Assembly: GCA_964470345.1 (NCBI GenBank)
Contig: CAYYBE010000003.1
Span: 1 to 64,000, forward strand
From: CAYYBE01 sp964470345
GTDB lineage: Bacteria > Babelota > Babeliae > Babelales > Babelaceae
Reading direction: 5' to 3'
DNA: 64,000 nucleotides
Numbering within the stretch: the stretch's first letter is position 1; each line of letters opens with the position of its first letter. A program made the translations under genes and the position numbers. The notes under the pieces were generated by a model. That model saw only the letters and a list, made by a program, of their open reading frames with translations, was not told the origin of the DNA and did not search any database. Below are positions 42,921-51,927 of the stretch, one piece after another.

Positions 42921-44558
42921 TTACTTACTTTGTAATTCTAACGATGCAGTCAGATGCTTTTCACCAAACATTTCTTGGTTTGCTTGTGCAAGAGAAAATG
43001 CTTGATTAACGAGCAAGGTTAGCGCAGGTGCTTGGTACTCTTTAAGCTGTGCTGCAAACTGCGTCACAAACTCATCAGAGCAGGCAAGCCCCTTCGTTGT
43101 CGTTTCTTTCTTGATAATCTCTGCTCGTTGGAGATCAGTTAACGGCTGTACAATAATTTTGATACCAAGTCCGTTTGGTGTCAGCAATGCTGGATTGAGT
43201 TTCGCTGCTCCTGCAGGTGAGGCTGTTGCAATGACAATGATATCTTTCTTGCTTGTTGGTCGTGTAACTTTAGCAAGATTATTGATCAGATCACTTGTTA
43301 CTTTTGTATCAGGCTTGTCGACGGTGAAGAGCCAGTCGATTTCGTTGATGACAAGAACCGTTTGGTTTGCATCACTCCATTCTTCAACTTCTTTAATAAT
43401 CGCATCTAATGACTTGGTTAACAGAACTGAAGCATGTACGTCATAAAGAGCGCACACTTTTGAAGGGTTTTGTGCATGTTGTAACGCCGTTACTTCTGCA
43501 GCAAATGCATGCGCATATTGCTGTGTCGTTGCTGCATCACCAACCAACAGATACCCTTTGGTGACCGCATGGCCAGCTGTTTGTGCTTGTTTGTCGATGA
43601 GGGTGTAACGTGCTAATGTTTGCAGCTGTTCTTTGGCAGCACTGTTTCCGGCAAAATCAGCAAAGCGAAGCTTGCTTTGGAAAAGTGGAGAGGTGCAATA
43701 GTTCTTGCCTTGGAGCCATGCCCATGTTGCAGCAAGTTTATTTCCGCTCCAATTGACTGCTTGTTTTAAATCACCCATAACGATTGTTGTTAGTAAGAGT
43801 GCTGCAGGGTTAAATGTTTTTTGGAAGGTCTCAAGCCCAGTAAAAGTTGAGCTTCGATGGCTTCCAATCATTCGTTTAATCGCAGGAATTCCCGGGAGAT
43901 TAATCGACTCTACTTTTCCCGCTTCGTTAATATAAAGAAAGGTGAGTCCCAAGAGTGCATAGGGAGCTATGCGTTTTGCTGCAATATCAATTTTATACTC
44001 TTGCATCAGTTGATTGATGTTTCGTGTTGATCGCTGGAACCAGGTAGTTCCCCAGCTATTGAGCCGTTGATTGAGCGCATTGATCAGAGTATTTGTTTCT
44101 TTAAACATCCAGATACTATCAGGAACGAATTTGAGCTCTGATGTCTTTTCAAGCTCTTTAGCTAGGTTTTCGAGCATTGAAAAATTTTGGCAATTGGTTA
44201 ACGCAGCATCGAGTGCTTTTGCAACACGATTGTTGAGGATGATGGCGCGGTGCATAACGGTGGTTTGTTCAGCAGTGACGAGTGAACGTGTCACGTTAAA
44301 CAGAGAAATTAGTTTCTGTTTGCATGGTGATTTAATCTGATTTGTTGTGGTGCAATAGAGCATGCGATCAACCAGTGCCTGGAGTTGGCTGCGCTGCTGC
44401 ACAAATTGCGCCGTCGTAGGAAGGTTTGCAGCATCAGCGTTGCACGAAAAGATAAGAGAGAAGGCGAGATATGACACGAACGCCATCGCTCGTGGAGTCT
44501 CAACTCGTGGAGTCTCGACTCGTAGAGCCCCTGCTCGTAGATCGTAAGAATGGTTCAT
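42921..44558 (-). CDS. FtsH-derived pseudo-AAA membrane protein
   Basis: The 545-residue protein has a hydrophobic N-terminal segment preceded by a repeat-derived extension, a helical domain, then an FtsH-like AAA module starting LRFADFAGNSAAKEQLQTL (compare FxDVAGxdeAKeEL). Walker A is ruined: GYLLVGDAATTQQY (340-347) replaces GPPGTGKT. Walker B is altered to VLVINEID, and the arginine-finger segment RPGRFDR is TPNGLGIKI. It stops after the AAA lid, without an M41 protease. It should not hydrolyse ATP. The neighbouring gene 44666-46909 encodes a related protein with an intact ATPase; a partnership is inferred. AAAGGATC precedes ATG 44558. Confidence 0.75.
   Translation of the reverse strand: MNHSYDLRAGALRVETPRVETPRAMAFVSYLAFSLIFSCNADAANLPTTAQFVQQRSQLQALVDRMLYCTTTNQIKSPCKQKLISLFNVTRSLVTAEQTTVMHRAIILNNRVAKALDAALTNCQNFSMLENLAKELEKTSELKFVPDSIWMFKETNTLINALNQRLNSWGTTWFQRSTRNINQLMQEYKIDIAAKRIAPYALLGLTFLYINEAGKVESINLPGIPAIKRMIGSHRSSTFTGLETFQKTFNPAALLLTTIVMGDLKQAVNWSGNKLAATWAWLQGKNYCTSPLFQSKLRFADFAGNSAAKEQLQTLARYTLIDKQAQTAGHAVTKGYLLVGDAATTQQYAHAFAAEVTALQHAQNPSKVCALYDVHASVLLTKSLDAIIKEVEEWSDANQTVLVINEIDWLFTVDKPDTKVTSDLINNLAKVTRPTSKKDIIVIATASPAGAAKLNPALLTPNGLGIKIIVQPLTDLQRAEIIKKETTTKGLACSDEFVTQFAAQLKEYQAPALTLLVNQAFSLAQANQEMFGEKHLTASLELQSK
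44489..44544. repeat. 15-bp tandem repeat inside the pseudo-AAA gene start
   Basis: Four units beginning CTCGT(G/A)GAG lie at 44489, 44504, 44519 and 44534, the first two differing by one base. They are in frame and encode VETPR-VETPR-like units near the N terminus. Confidence 0.75.
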
Positions 44559-44595
44559 GAAAAGATCCTTTCACAAAGTAGATTACACACAACAA

Positions 44596-44630
44596 TACAA
44601 AAACGGGGAGTGCTGAGAGCACCCCCCGTT
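44596..44630 (-). terminator. Intrinsic terminator between the two FtsH-derived genes
   Basis: On the minus strand AACGGGGGGTGCT, loop CTC, AGCACTCCCCGTT (one G-U) is followed by TTTTTG. It separates 44666-46909 from 42921-44558, so the second gene probably has its own promoter. Confidence 0.8.
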
Positions 44631-44665
44631 TAGTATACGTTCTGCAAGAATGATGTCGAGATCTT

Positions 44666-46909
44666 TTATTTGCTCTTAATGAGCGCTTGTACTTGTGCGC
44701 CTGCAATGGTTGTTTTCTCTTCTAATCTTTGTGCCAACGTTGCAATAGCTGCCTTATGTGTTGTCAGAAGTGTTGTAACCTCTTTGCGGTACGCATCAAG
44801 CAAGCGTTCTGCCTCATCACGGACCTCGTTCTGGCGACGCTCTGAAAGATCCTTGAGCGGTTTGCCATGGAGAATAATATCTTGGGCAAGCGCCAGGGCA
44901 TTCGTAATGTCGTCAGAATGATAGGTGGTGCTATGGGTTCCGGTCATGAGCTCTTGTCCGCAAATGCCTGCAAGTAAGCGTTTGCAGCGTTTGATTTTCG
45001 CATCTTGGCTTTCCGTATGCAATGCTTCATGAAGGTTGTGACAAATGAGTGCACCAAAAATCTTTGGTTTTGGATCATTTGGATTTGCTTTTGTGGCATC
45101 AAAGCTGAGCAGGTTGCGTTCCCGTATTTTCGGTTGAATACCGGAAATGGTTACCCATTCCAGATATTCTTCACAACCAAGCGCAGTGTGTGCTATTGCT
45201 TTACTTGCTTGGTGGAGAGCGATAATTCGTTTTTCCGTACCATTCAAATCTTCAAGCGTATTCACAAAGCGATAGAGCTCAGTAAAGATAGCTGCTTGAA
45301 TATGCTCATGGTTCAGAATTTCGCCGCTACCCTGTTTGCATTCAATAATGCGTCTGATATCAGCAAATGATTTTCCTTCAGTTTGTCTGACATAGCTTTC
45401 CAACTGCTCAGGCGTTGGTAAGAAGCCGGTGTCGATGAGATGTGCCTCAAAAAATTCCCGACGGGTTGCCGCATTAGGATAATCGAAGTGAATTGGTTTA
45501 AATCGTCCAGCAACCGTTAATGCAACGTCCAATTTTTCGGGACTGTTTGTTGCACCAATAATAAAGATCTGGCTCTGTGGATCTTGCGAGTTATGTAACG
45601 CCGTCATTTCAGTTAAAAACTCATTAAGAATGAATGGGTTCTGATTATCTTGTGGCTGCAATAAATGGAGCTCGTCAATAAAGAGAATCACGACACCGCC
45701 TTGATTACGTTCTTCAGCAATAATCTCACTCAAGAACTTAAATGAGAGCTCTTGTCGTTGAATAACTCTAAAGCGAACTGACTGTTGTTGCGCGCCGTTT
45801 TGTGCGAACGTGTGTTCGATCAGTTTTTTAAGATAAAAGGCTAAGTAGGTTTTTCCACAGCCAGAAGGTCCTTGGAAGAGGAATGAGCGTTGAACTTTTT
45901 GATTTTTACGCATATAGCCCTGTGCGTTAAAAGCGATTTGGATTAAGGGGCGTAATTCTTCCAGTTGTCGCGTGAGCCCAATAATGTTTTTATCGCTTAA
46001 AATCGTGTCATTTTCTTCAACATGCTGGTACCCACCATCAAGAATACTTGGGGTACCTTTTATGCGTTCCCAGTAAAAATTCCCCGTGCGTTTGAGTGAG
46101 GTAAAGCTTGAAAGAAGCCAATCGCGACTTCCGGTAAAGCAGGTTCCACCCAACTGTGCTGCTGCGGCACCAATGCCACCGATTAATACCTCGCGAGCAT
46201 ACTTATTTGCAAGGGAAGCTTCAACAGAAACGACTTGTCCATCAGCAAGGGTAAGTTGTGTTGGCTGAGCCGTAAATAATTTTTTGCCAAGCCACCAGCA
46301 GGTAGCGCCAATGAGCACTGTTTTAACCAGTTTGGTGATAAACGAATGCTTAATAAAACTTTCGAAATTACGTGCACCTCGGTTGATCAACGTATGCCCA
46401 AAAGAGCGCGATTGTTTTGAAAGGTACTCGATCTCTTTCTCATTAGCTTCAGCGAGCTTAGTCACTTCTTTAATAAGCGCTTGCTCATGTTTTTCATCAG
46501 GAGCCTCTATCACTAATTTCTCAATAGTTTCTTTGGAGTATTGAGGAAGTTTTGCAAATTTTTCTTGAAACGCCGTCTTTAAGAGCTTCGTACAGTGAAC
46601 GACGGCCTTTGTGGTGGCAATTGCAGGGGTGTACGTCTGTAATTGCTGTAAAACACCATCAAATTGGTAGACCCACTCGCGCAGCCTGTTTTCATCAATT
46701 TTATGTGGAATTCTTCCATCTCGTAAAATAGCGAGAATATCAAAGGTGATCATGCGCAAGGTCTTAATTTGATTTGCAACATTGTCTTCGAGCGATTTAT
46801 GCTCATTTGTATTTGCGAGCAACTCATCTTGTGGGAGTGCAAGGGATGTGTTACAGAATGCACTGCTTCCTGCCAGGAGTAATACGAGTATTTGTTTTCT
46901 AATTGTCAT
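44666..46909 (-). CDS. FtsH-like membrane AAA ATPase with inactive M41 protease domain
   Basis: The 747-residue protein has a signal or anchor segment (MTIRKQILVLLLAGSSAFC), a long helical part, hydrophobic segments at about 193-208 and 241-255, and an AAA module with Walker A GPSGCGKT (347-354), Walker B LFIDEL (409-414), sensor IGATN and a VAGRF arginine finger. The C-terminal half follows FtsH M41 (LLAGICGQELMTGTHSTTYH, then DDITNALALA), but the zinc motif HEAGH is HQASK (566-570), so catalytic Glu and second His are lost. It resembles an unfoldase without protease, comparable in logic to plant FtsHi proteins. ATG 46909 is chosen because the signal peptide starts there. Confidence 0.82.
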   Translation of the reverse strand: MTIRKQILVLLLAGSSAFCNTSLALPQDELLANTNEHKSLEDNVANQIKTLRMITFDILAILRDGRIPHKIDENRLREWVYQFDGVLQQLQTYTPAIATTKAVVHCTKLLKTAFQEKFAKLPQYSKETIEKLVIEAPDEKHEQALIKEVTKLAEANEKEIEYLSKQSRSFGHTLINRGARNFESFIKHSFITKLVKTVLIGATCWWLGKKLFTAQPTQLTLADGQVVSVEASLANKYAREVLIGGIGAAAAQLGGTCFTGSRDWLLSSFTSLKRTGNFYWERIKGTPSILDGGYQHVEENDTILSDKNIIGLTRQLEELRPLIQIAFNAQGYMRKNQKVQRSFLFQGPSGCGKTYLAFYLKKLIEHTFAQNGAQQQSVRFRVIQRQELSFKFLSEIIAEERNQGGVVILFIDELHLLQPQDNQNPFILNEFLTEMTALHNSQDPQSQIFIIGATNSPEKLDVALTVAGRFKPIHFDYPNAATRREFFEAHLIDTGFLPTPEQLESYVRQTEGKSFADIRRIIECKQGSGEILNHEHIQAAIFTELYRFVNTLEDLNGTEKRIIALHQASKAIAHTALGCEEYLEWVTISGIQPKIRERNLLSFDATKANPNDPKPKIFGALICHNLHEALHTESQDAKIKRCKRLLAGICGQELMTGTHSTTYHSDDITNALALAQDIILHGKPLKDLSERRQNEVRDEAERLLDAYRKEVTTLLTTHKAAIATLAQRLEEKTTIAGAQVQALIKSK

Positions 46910-46991
46910 GGTGTACCTGCCTCGGTTGTTGATTGAGAGCATAATTTCCTATGTATCCAAGATAACCAAGAGAGCGGAAAACGCAAAAGGG

Positions 46992-47072
46992 GGGGGCGAC
47001 CCGCCCCTGGGGGATTTGTTCTTGAGTCGGATAAGGTCTGTGTTAATCAACGGGGGCGACCCGCCCCTGGGG
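46992..47072. repeat. Two copies of a 21-bp GC-rich repeat
   Basis: GGGGGCGACCCGCCCCTGGG is present at 46992 and again at 47052, 60 bases apart, between the USP gene and the FtsH-like gene. Each contains a GGGGCG-ACC-CGCCCC hairpin. Confidence 0.8.
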
Positions 47073-47079
47073 TGGGGGG

Positions 47080-48228
47080 CTAAAACGTCCCTGTGCGGTC
47101 ACCAATAAAGAGCGTTAAGAGTATGGCTCCCGCGATGCCAAGCCATGTTCGTGGTCGTTTGAGCGATTGTGCCCATCGTTTCCACCATGGAGTTGTAGCG
47201 CTTGGCTTTGGTACAGCAGTAATCACAGAAGTTTTTTCTTCTGGCTGAGCGGCTTGTTTGGTCGTAGCTACTCGAGATGCACGTTGTTGGGGAATAAGTT
47301 CGTAGAACAAGAGCGTTGCTCCTGGATGTGAAAAATTGGGCGTTTGGTGCACAATCTGACTATCGTTACACAGGTACCATGTTTCACCCTGTTTTACGTA
47401 GGCAACATAATGTCCCCCATTGGTCCCACCCATGAAGACGACAAGCCCTTTTAGTTGATACAGGCTTCGTTCAGGCTCTGGTGGAATTGCGTAGGAAATT
47501 GCTGACAGATTAAGCTGTGGATAAAAGGTGACTGCATCGGTATTTAAACTATCTTCTATCGGCGCATAGGATATGCGGACCAGCCGCGGGAGATAGATGC
47601 ATAATGTTGTTGGCGTAGAGCGGAAATAGTCCTGTTTGGTGACCGTATCGGTTGCCTGAGGAGCGAAGTAGTCCTGCAAGAGTGAAGTCAGGGTAGTTTC
47701 TGCCTGAGGTTGTAAAGGACCGACATAACAATTGTGGTTAGGGTTTGTATGTCTGGATTCAGCTATTTGGGCAGCCTGATGAAAATCAAAGGAGTTAAAC
47801 TGCGGCTGCCCAAAATCTTCGTTTACATCTTCATGAATGCTGGTGATTAAAATACGAAAGGCGTCACAGGCGTCTTGTTGCCCCTGTGGGTCTTGGTAGC
47901 GTGCCAGCCTAGCTTTAACCTGCTCGGCTACTGCGTGTGAACTTTTGGTAGTGCCTGGTTTTGCCGGTGTATGAACAAAGGTATAAAAGGCATGGGCGGG
48001 GGTGTTTGCCTTAAATGGATTGAGGGGGCAGTTTAAGAGGCGTTCTGCCGTAGCAGTTTGTAGCAAGCATTGGAGAACAGAATTCAGGTAGCAGATACTG
48101 CTGCCGTTTTCAAGCCCGACAGGCGCCTGGGTACCAAGAAGAAGGTTTCCCAGGAGTAAGCTGAGACTTAAGGCGCCCCGTTTACCCCAGAGGGATTTTA
48201 TTGCGCGTACTGCTGGAGAGATAATCAT
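47080..48228 (-). CDS. USP-type ubiquitin carboxyl-terminal hydrolase with C-terminal membrane anchor
   Basis: The 382-residue protein has a hydrophobic N terminus (about 19-35), the USP Cys box VGLENGSSICYLNSVLQCLL (canonical GLxNxGNTCYxNSxLQ; Cys46), and the His box GLVVFMGGTNGGHYVAYVKQ with His273, then WYLCNDSQIV with Asp289. So the catalytic Cys, His and Asp are present. USP enzymes remove ubiquitin and are eukaryotic in origin. A single membrane helix at 361-376 follows a basic segment. ATG 48228 follows AAGGGGGTC; an upstream in-frame start lacks this. Host-directed action is inferred. Confidence 0.88.
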   Translation of the reverse strand: MIISPAVRAIKSLWGKRGALSLSLLLGNLLLGTQAPVGLENGSSICYLNSVLQCLLQTATAERLLNCPLNPFKANTPAHAFYTFVHTPAKPGTTKSSHAVAEQVKARLARYQDPQGQQDACDAFRILITSIHEDVNEDFGQPQFNSFDFHQAAQIAESRHTNPNHNCYVGPLQPQAETTLTSLLQDYFAPQATDTVTKQDYFRSTPTTLCIYLPRLVRISYAPIEDSLNTDAVTFYPQLNLSAISYAIPPEPERSLYQLKGLVVFMGGTNGGHYVAYVKQGETWYLCNDSQIVHQTPNFSHPGATLLFYELIPQQRASRVATTKQAAQPEEKTSVITAVPKPSATTPWWKRWAQSLKRPRTWLGIAGAILLTLFIGDRTGTF

Positions 48229-48294
48229 AAATGACCCCCTTGATAGGCTTGTATATAAACTTAGTCTATCAAGGGGGATATTTAGCACAAACGC

Positions 48295-48340
48295 CCCATT
48301 CTTCGCCTATCCACGCCTTCAGGCTTGCAGGCTACGAAGG
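48295..48340 (-). repeat. Dispersed 46-bp intergenic repeat, copy 4 (inverted)
   Basis: On the minus strand CCTTCGTAGCCTGCAAGCCT onward aligns without gaps to copy 1 (about 32 of 46 positions identical by my count). A GGGC-TGC-GCCC hairpin follows at about 48348-48362. Confidence 0.6.
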
Positions 48341-48362
48341 GCAGGCCCCTACGGGCTGCGCC

Positions 48363-49880
48363 CTACTTCTCCCAAGTAAGAAGTAGGTTGGCGATCAAGC
48401 GGACGCCAAAGCCGGTTGATCCCGGGCGGTAGTAGCTGACGTCTGGGACATTAAACGAGGTACCGGCGATATCAAGATGTGCCCAAGGTACATCATCGAC
48501 AAAGTTTTGGAGAAAGAAGCCGGCCGTAATTGATCCAGCGCGGTAACTTTCATTGCCAATATTGCAGAGATCAGCCACGGTCGATTTAATCGCGACTTTA
48601 TAATCATCATGGAACGGTAAGCGCCATGCGCGATCCCCAGATTGGAACGATGCATGGGTAATCTGTTCTGCCAGATGGTCATGTTTACTCATGAGCCCAC
48701 AGAAAAATGGTCCAAGGGCCGAAGAGCAAGAGCCGGTCAGCGTTGCAAAATTAATGAGGGCATCAAGCTTATAGTTTTTGACCGCATAGGAAAGTGCATC
48801 GGCTAAAATCAGACGACCTTCGGCATCAGTGTTTTTTACTTCAGCCGTTTTCCCATTATAAAATTGAACAATATCCCCAGGGCGTAATGCAGTTCCGCTC
48901 GGTAAGTTTTCGGTAATAGGTGCAATACCAATGACATTAACCCGTGGTTGTAAGTGTGCAATAAGCTCCATGCTTGAAATTACTGCAGCAGCGCCCGCCA
49001 TATCATCTTTCATCTCATCCATGCGATGGGCAGGTTTAATGCTTAATCCGCCTGAATCAAAGGTAACGCCTTTGCCAACAAGACCGATGGTTGGTGCATT
49101 GGGTGCATCAGTTTTGTACTCAAGTACGACTAAACGACACTCTTGTGCAGAACCTTGGGAAACGCCGGTGAGGCCGCCCATACCCATTTCTTGCACTTGC
49201 TTTTCAGTGAAAATCTTACTGGTTAAATTATGTGCTTTTGCAATACGCTGAGCGTGGTCTGCCAGTACGGTTGGTGTCAAAAAGCAGGCTGGTAAGTCGC
49301 ACCAAGTACGTGCTTGGTTGACGGCAAAGCCGATACGTTGGCCATGCTCAATGCCGACCTGCATGCGCTCATGCTCAAGAGCAGGGGCACAGAATATTAT
49401 TTTATATTCAGAGCAATGTTTTCTGCTTGCATCGGTAATAAATTGGTCAAAGTGGTACGCCGTCATCATAAGGGTGCTGGTCATTTCTCGTGCGAGCACA
49501 TAGCTGTCTGTTTCGCACCAGTGGTGGTCGGGAGTTTGGATCGCCAGTTGGTTTATCTTATACTGTTCTGCTATGCGGATGACTTGCCCCATTGCCCGTC
49601 GGACTTGTTCAACGCGATCATGTGCGGGACGTGTTTTTGCTCCCAGGCCGATCAGAATCAGCAGCGCCGGTTTCCCTTCATGAATTCCTGTTACTACCAA
49701 TGAGCTGCCTGCAGCTCCTGCAAATTTGCGTTGTTCAATGGTTGCTTGCAGTGGTTTATAAAATTGTTCAGCAAGTGCATCAATATGTTGGCCACATTTC
49801 ATGGTGTCATCACAGAAGATGACGTATCCTTGTGCTCTTTGGGATGCAATGCGTGCATCACTGAGTGTAATTGTTATCAT
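48363..49880 (-). CDS. pepA: Leucyl aminopeptidase (M17)
   Basis: The 505-residue protein has the M17 core: LVGKGVTFDSGGLSIKPAH, MDEMKDDMAGAAAVI and the signature NTDAEGRLILADAL, with the metal-binding Lys, Asp and Glu residues visible. The N-terminal domain is variable, as usual. It removes N-terminal residues from peptides in the cytoplasm. A plain AGGGATC box precedes ATG 49880. Length is normal for PepA. It stands between the USP gene and a low-complexity membrane protein, all on the minus strand. Confidence 0.95.
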   Translation of the reverse strand: MITITLSDARIASQRAQGYVIFCDDTMKCGQHIDALAEQFYKPLQATIEQRKFAGAAGSSLVVTGIHEGKPALLILIGLGAKTRPAHDRVEQVRRAMGQVIRIAEQYKINQLAIQTPDHHWCETDSYVLAREMTSTLMMTAYHFDQFITDASRKHCSEYKIIFCAPALEHERMQVGIEHGQRIGFAVNQARTWCDLPACFLTPTVLADHAQRIAKAHNLTSKIFTEKQVQEMGMGGLTGVSQGSAQECRLVVLEYKTDAPNAPTIGLVGKGVTFDSGGLSIKPAHRMDEMKDDMAGAAAVISSMELIAHLQPRVNVIGIAPITENLPSGTALRPGDIVQFYNGKTAEVKNTDAEGRLILADALSYAVKNYKLDALINFATLTGSCSSALGPFFCGLMSKHDHLAEQITHASFQSGDRAWRLPFHDDYKVAIKSTVADLCNIGNESYRAGSITAGFFLQNFVDDVPWAHLDIAGTSFNVPDVSYYRPGSTGFGVRLIANLLLTWEK

Positions 49881-49964
49881 GATGGTCTGATCCCTTTCAT
49901 GTTTATAGCTTACGTTATCTTTTTTACCATACCATAAGTGTGTCAGCGCATCAAAGTTGCACGG

Positions 49965-51830
49965 TTAGATAGTGCAATTTGGGCAATAATGATTCACTGT
50001 GTAGTAGACGCCGACCAGTATGCCGCCGATAATGCAGAACCCGCCGATTCCTTTGGTCCACGGGTCGGTAAGAAAGCGGCCGAGCGTAGTTCTTTTAAAC
50101 CGTTCCCAACGCGAAAGTCTTTTTGGTGGCATTTGGTTGCCGAGCAACGGATGTTTGTTTGAAGCGGAAGAATCGCCCGATCGAAGCAATTCTCGGTCGG
50201 GGGCTGCAGAAAGGCTCATGGTGTATGGACCATGTTGTTTATCATACTTTGCTTTGATGACTTTTTTAAGCGCTGGTAAATTAAGAGCTGCATATGTAAC
50301 ATCTCTCTGGGCGAGCTCTGCGTTGGGGTTTGGTCTATAGGTACTAAAAAGCGCTTCGGCCATAAGATCGCTCATGTATGCGCACTCACTTTGTTGATGA
50401 GGAAGTTCACGAGCAATCTCAAAGGTTCCCTCGATTTCATCTTTGTGATCTCGATAAAAATCTTCAGCAAATTGGAGATCGGTTTGAATTATCTGCGCTT
50501 GTTCTGCTTCGATTGAAATTCTCTGGAGAGGATCATGGCGTTCGAATTTGTTTAAGAGTTCGGTAATGCTCTCAGTTGCTTTAGTTTTCTTAAAAATTCT
50601 CTCGTATCGTTCTGTTGCCAGCCTGAATGCGCGCGATTTAGTTCTATTGAGTTGAAACTGTTTATCAATAAGTGCATTCGTTGTTCGTCGAATAATTTTT
50701 GAGACACTCAAGTGTTGAGCTTGAAGCGTGCGTATGAGCTTGTCTATAAGATCTTCATCAGCATTTGAAAATGTTACTGGGATGTCGTCTTGTTGAAGAA
50801 CTGGGGGCGAGCTTTGTGGAATCGAGTGTAAATACGTTGGAGCATCGCTCTCAACATCATCTAATTCCATGCTTTGAGTAGGAGTGACGGTCATGGCGGC
50901 TGAAGAGCTGCTTGACGTTGTAGCATCACTTGCACTTACCAGCTGCCCGCGGGCAGCTTCAGGCGTTGCCGCTTGGTCGCTGACAACTGACAGACTTACA
51001 CTGGCTGCATCACTTGTGCTTTGCGCTGAAGCACTTGAGTTGGCAGCAGCTTCGGCACCCATAACTTCTGCATTTATTGCTTGAGCTTCTGCTGACGCAT
51101 TGTCTCCCCACAGTTGAGACGTTTTTCGAGCGTGGCCTTGCGTACTCGTAAGTGCACCTATGGATTGTGTATTTGGGCTTTCAGGAGCATCGTCAGGAAT
51201 TATCGTAATAACCGGTGTTTCTTCTTCACATGCTGGTGAACTTGATACCGAAGCTGAAGAGCTGGATGAGGACGCTGTGCAGACAGTTGCAGATAATTTT
51301 GCTTGTAGAGCGTCGATACGGTCGATGATATGTGCTTGTGCTGTTTGATCAGAAGCAGTTCTTAGCTCTTGGCAAATAGACTGAATTTGGTCGTATGTGA
51401 TGGCAAACTCTGTAGCAGGAGTTTGTAAAGTGGTTACCGTGTCAGCAGTTGAAGCTTGCGAGAGGCGTGCAGTGGCGATGTTTGATGTGGGAGTTGCTTC
51501 GGCAGTTACTGAGACTGGTTCGACGATGCTTGCTGTTGAATGCGCTGTGTCCTGTTTGAGTTTTTTAATTTTTTTATTAACGCTTTTTAAGATTTGTTTT
51601 TGTTGTTCTTTTTGGTTTGTAGCAGTTGCTGCTTCTCGTAGTTGGTTGAGAATATCGAGAATTTTTCCTCGCGCTTGTTTAGTATTTGCAAGCGAAAATA
51701 CTCCTGCGGTTTCGGCGTTACCTTGTGCAGAGGCTGTAGTTGCTAGTGAGAGCGCTGTTGAGGCGGCGTGGAGCTGTGGCGTTGCTAGGCAAAAAACAAA
51801 GAGGGTAATGAAGTGTAATTTGATGGTCAT
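49965..51830 (-). CDS. Secreted Ser/Ala-rich protein with C-terminal membrane helix
   Basis: The 621-residue protein has a signal peptide (MTIKLHFITLFVFCLATPQLHA), a long low-complexity region rich in Ser, Ala and Thr (about 20-330), a helical domain (about 340-520), and a C-terminal membrane helix (GIGGFCIIGGILVGVYYTV) with two Cys after it. AAGGA six bases upstream supports ATG 51830. A stalk-like surface protein is one reading. The DNA of the low-complexity part is poor in informative similarity and no family is recognised. Confidence 0.65.
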   Translation of the reverse strand: MTIKLHFITLFVFCLATPQLHAASTALSLATTASAQGNAETAGVFSLANTKQARGKILDILNQLREAATATNQKEQQKQILKSVNKKIKKLKQDTAHSTASIVEPVSVTAEATPTSNIATARLSQASTADTVTTLQTPATEFAITYDQIQSICQELRTASDQTAQAHIIDRIDALQAKLSATVCTASSSSSSASVSSSPACEEETPVITIIPDDAPESPNTQSIGALTSTQGHARKTSQLWGDNASAEAQAINAEVMGAEAAANSSASAQSTSDAASVSLSVVSDQAATPEAARGQLVSASDATTSSSSSAAMTVTPTQSMELDDVESDAPTYLHSIPQSSPPVLQQDDIPVTFSNADEDLIDKLIRTLQAQHLSVSKIIRRTTNALIDKQFQLNRTKSRAFRLATERYERIFKKTKATESITELLNKFERHDPLQRISIEAEQAQIIQTDLQFAEDFYRDHKDEIEGTFEIARELPHQQSECAYMSDLMAEALFSTYRPNPNAELAQRDVTYAALNLPALKKVIKAKYDKQHGPYTMSLSAAPDRELLRSGDSSASNKHPLLGNQMPPKRLSRWERFKRTTLGRFLTDPWTKGIGGFCIIGGILVGVYYTVNHYCPNCTI

Positions 51831-51846
51831 CTGGTTCCTTCCCATG

Positions 51847-51878
51847 GTAAAAAACAGACAGGGGAGAGTGGCCCCTGT
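51847..51878 (-). terminator. Intrinsic terminator of the alpha/beta hydrolase gene
   Basis: On the minus strand ACAGGGG, loop CCACTCT, CCCCTGT is followed by CTGTTTTTT. A smaller GCGTT-AA-AACGC hairpin lies at about 51900-51911. Confidence 0.75.
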
Positions 51879-51927
51879 ACGTTTTTACTATAGAAAGAGC
51901 GTTAAAACGCTGTCAACGGATTTGTTG

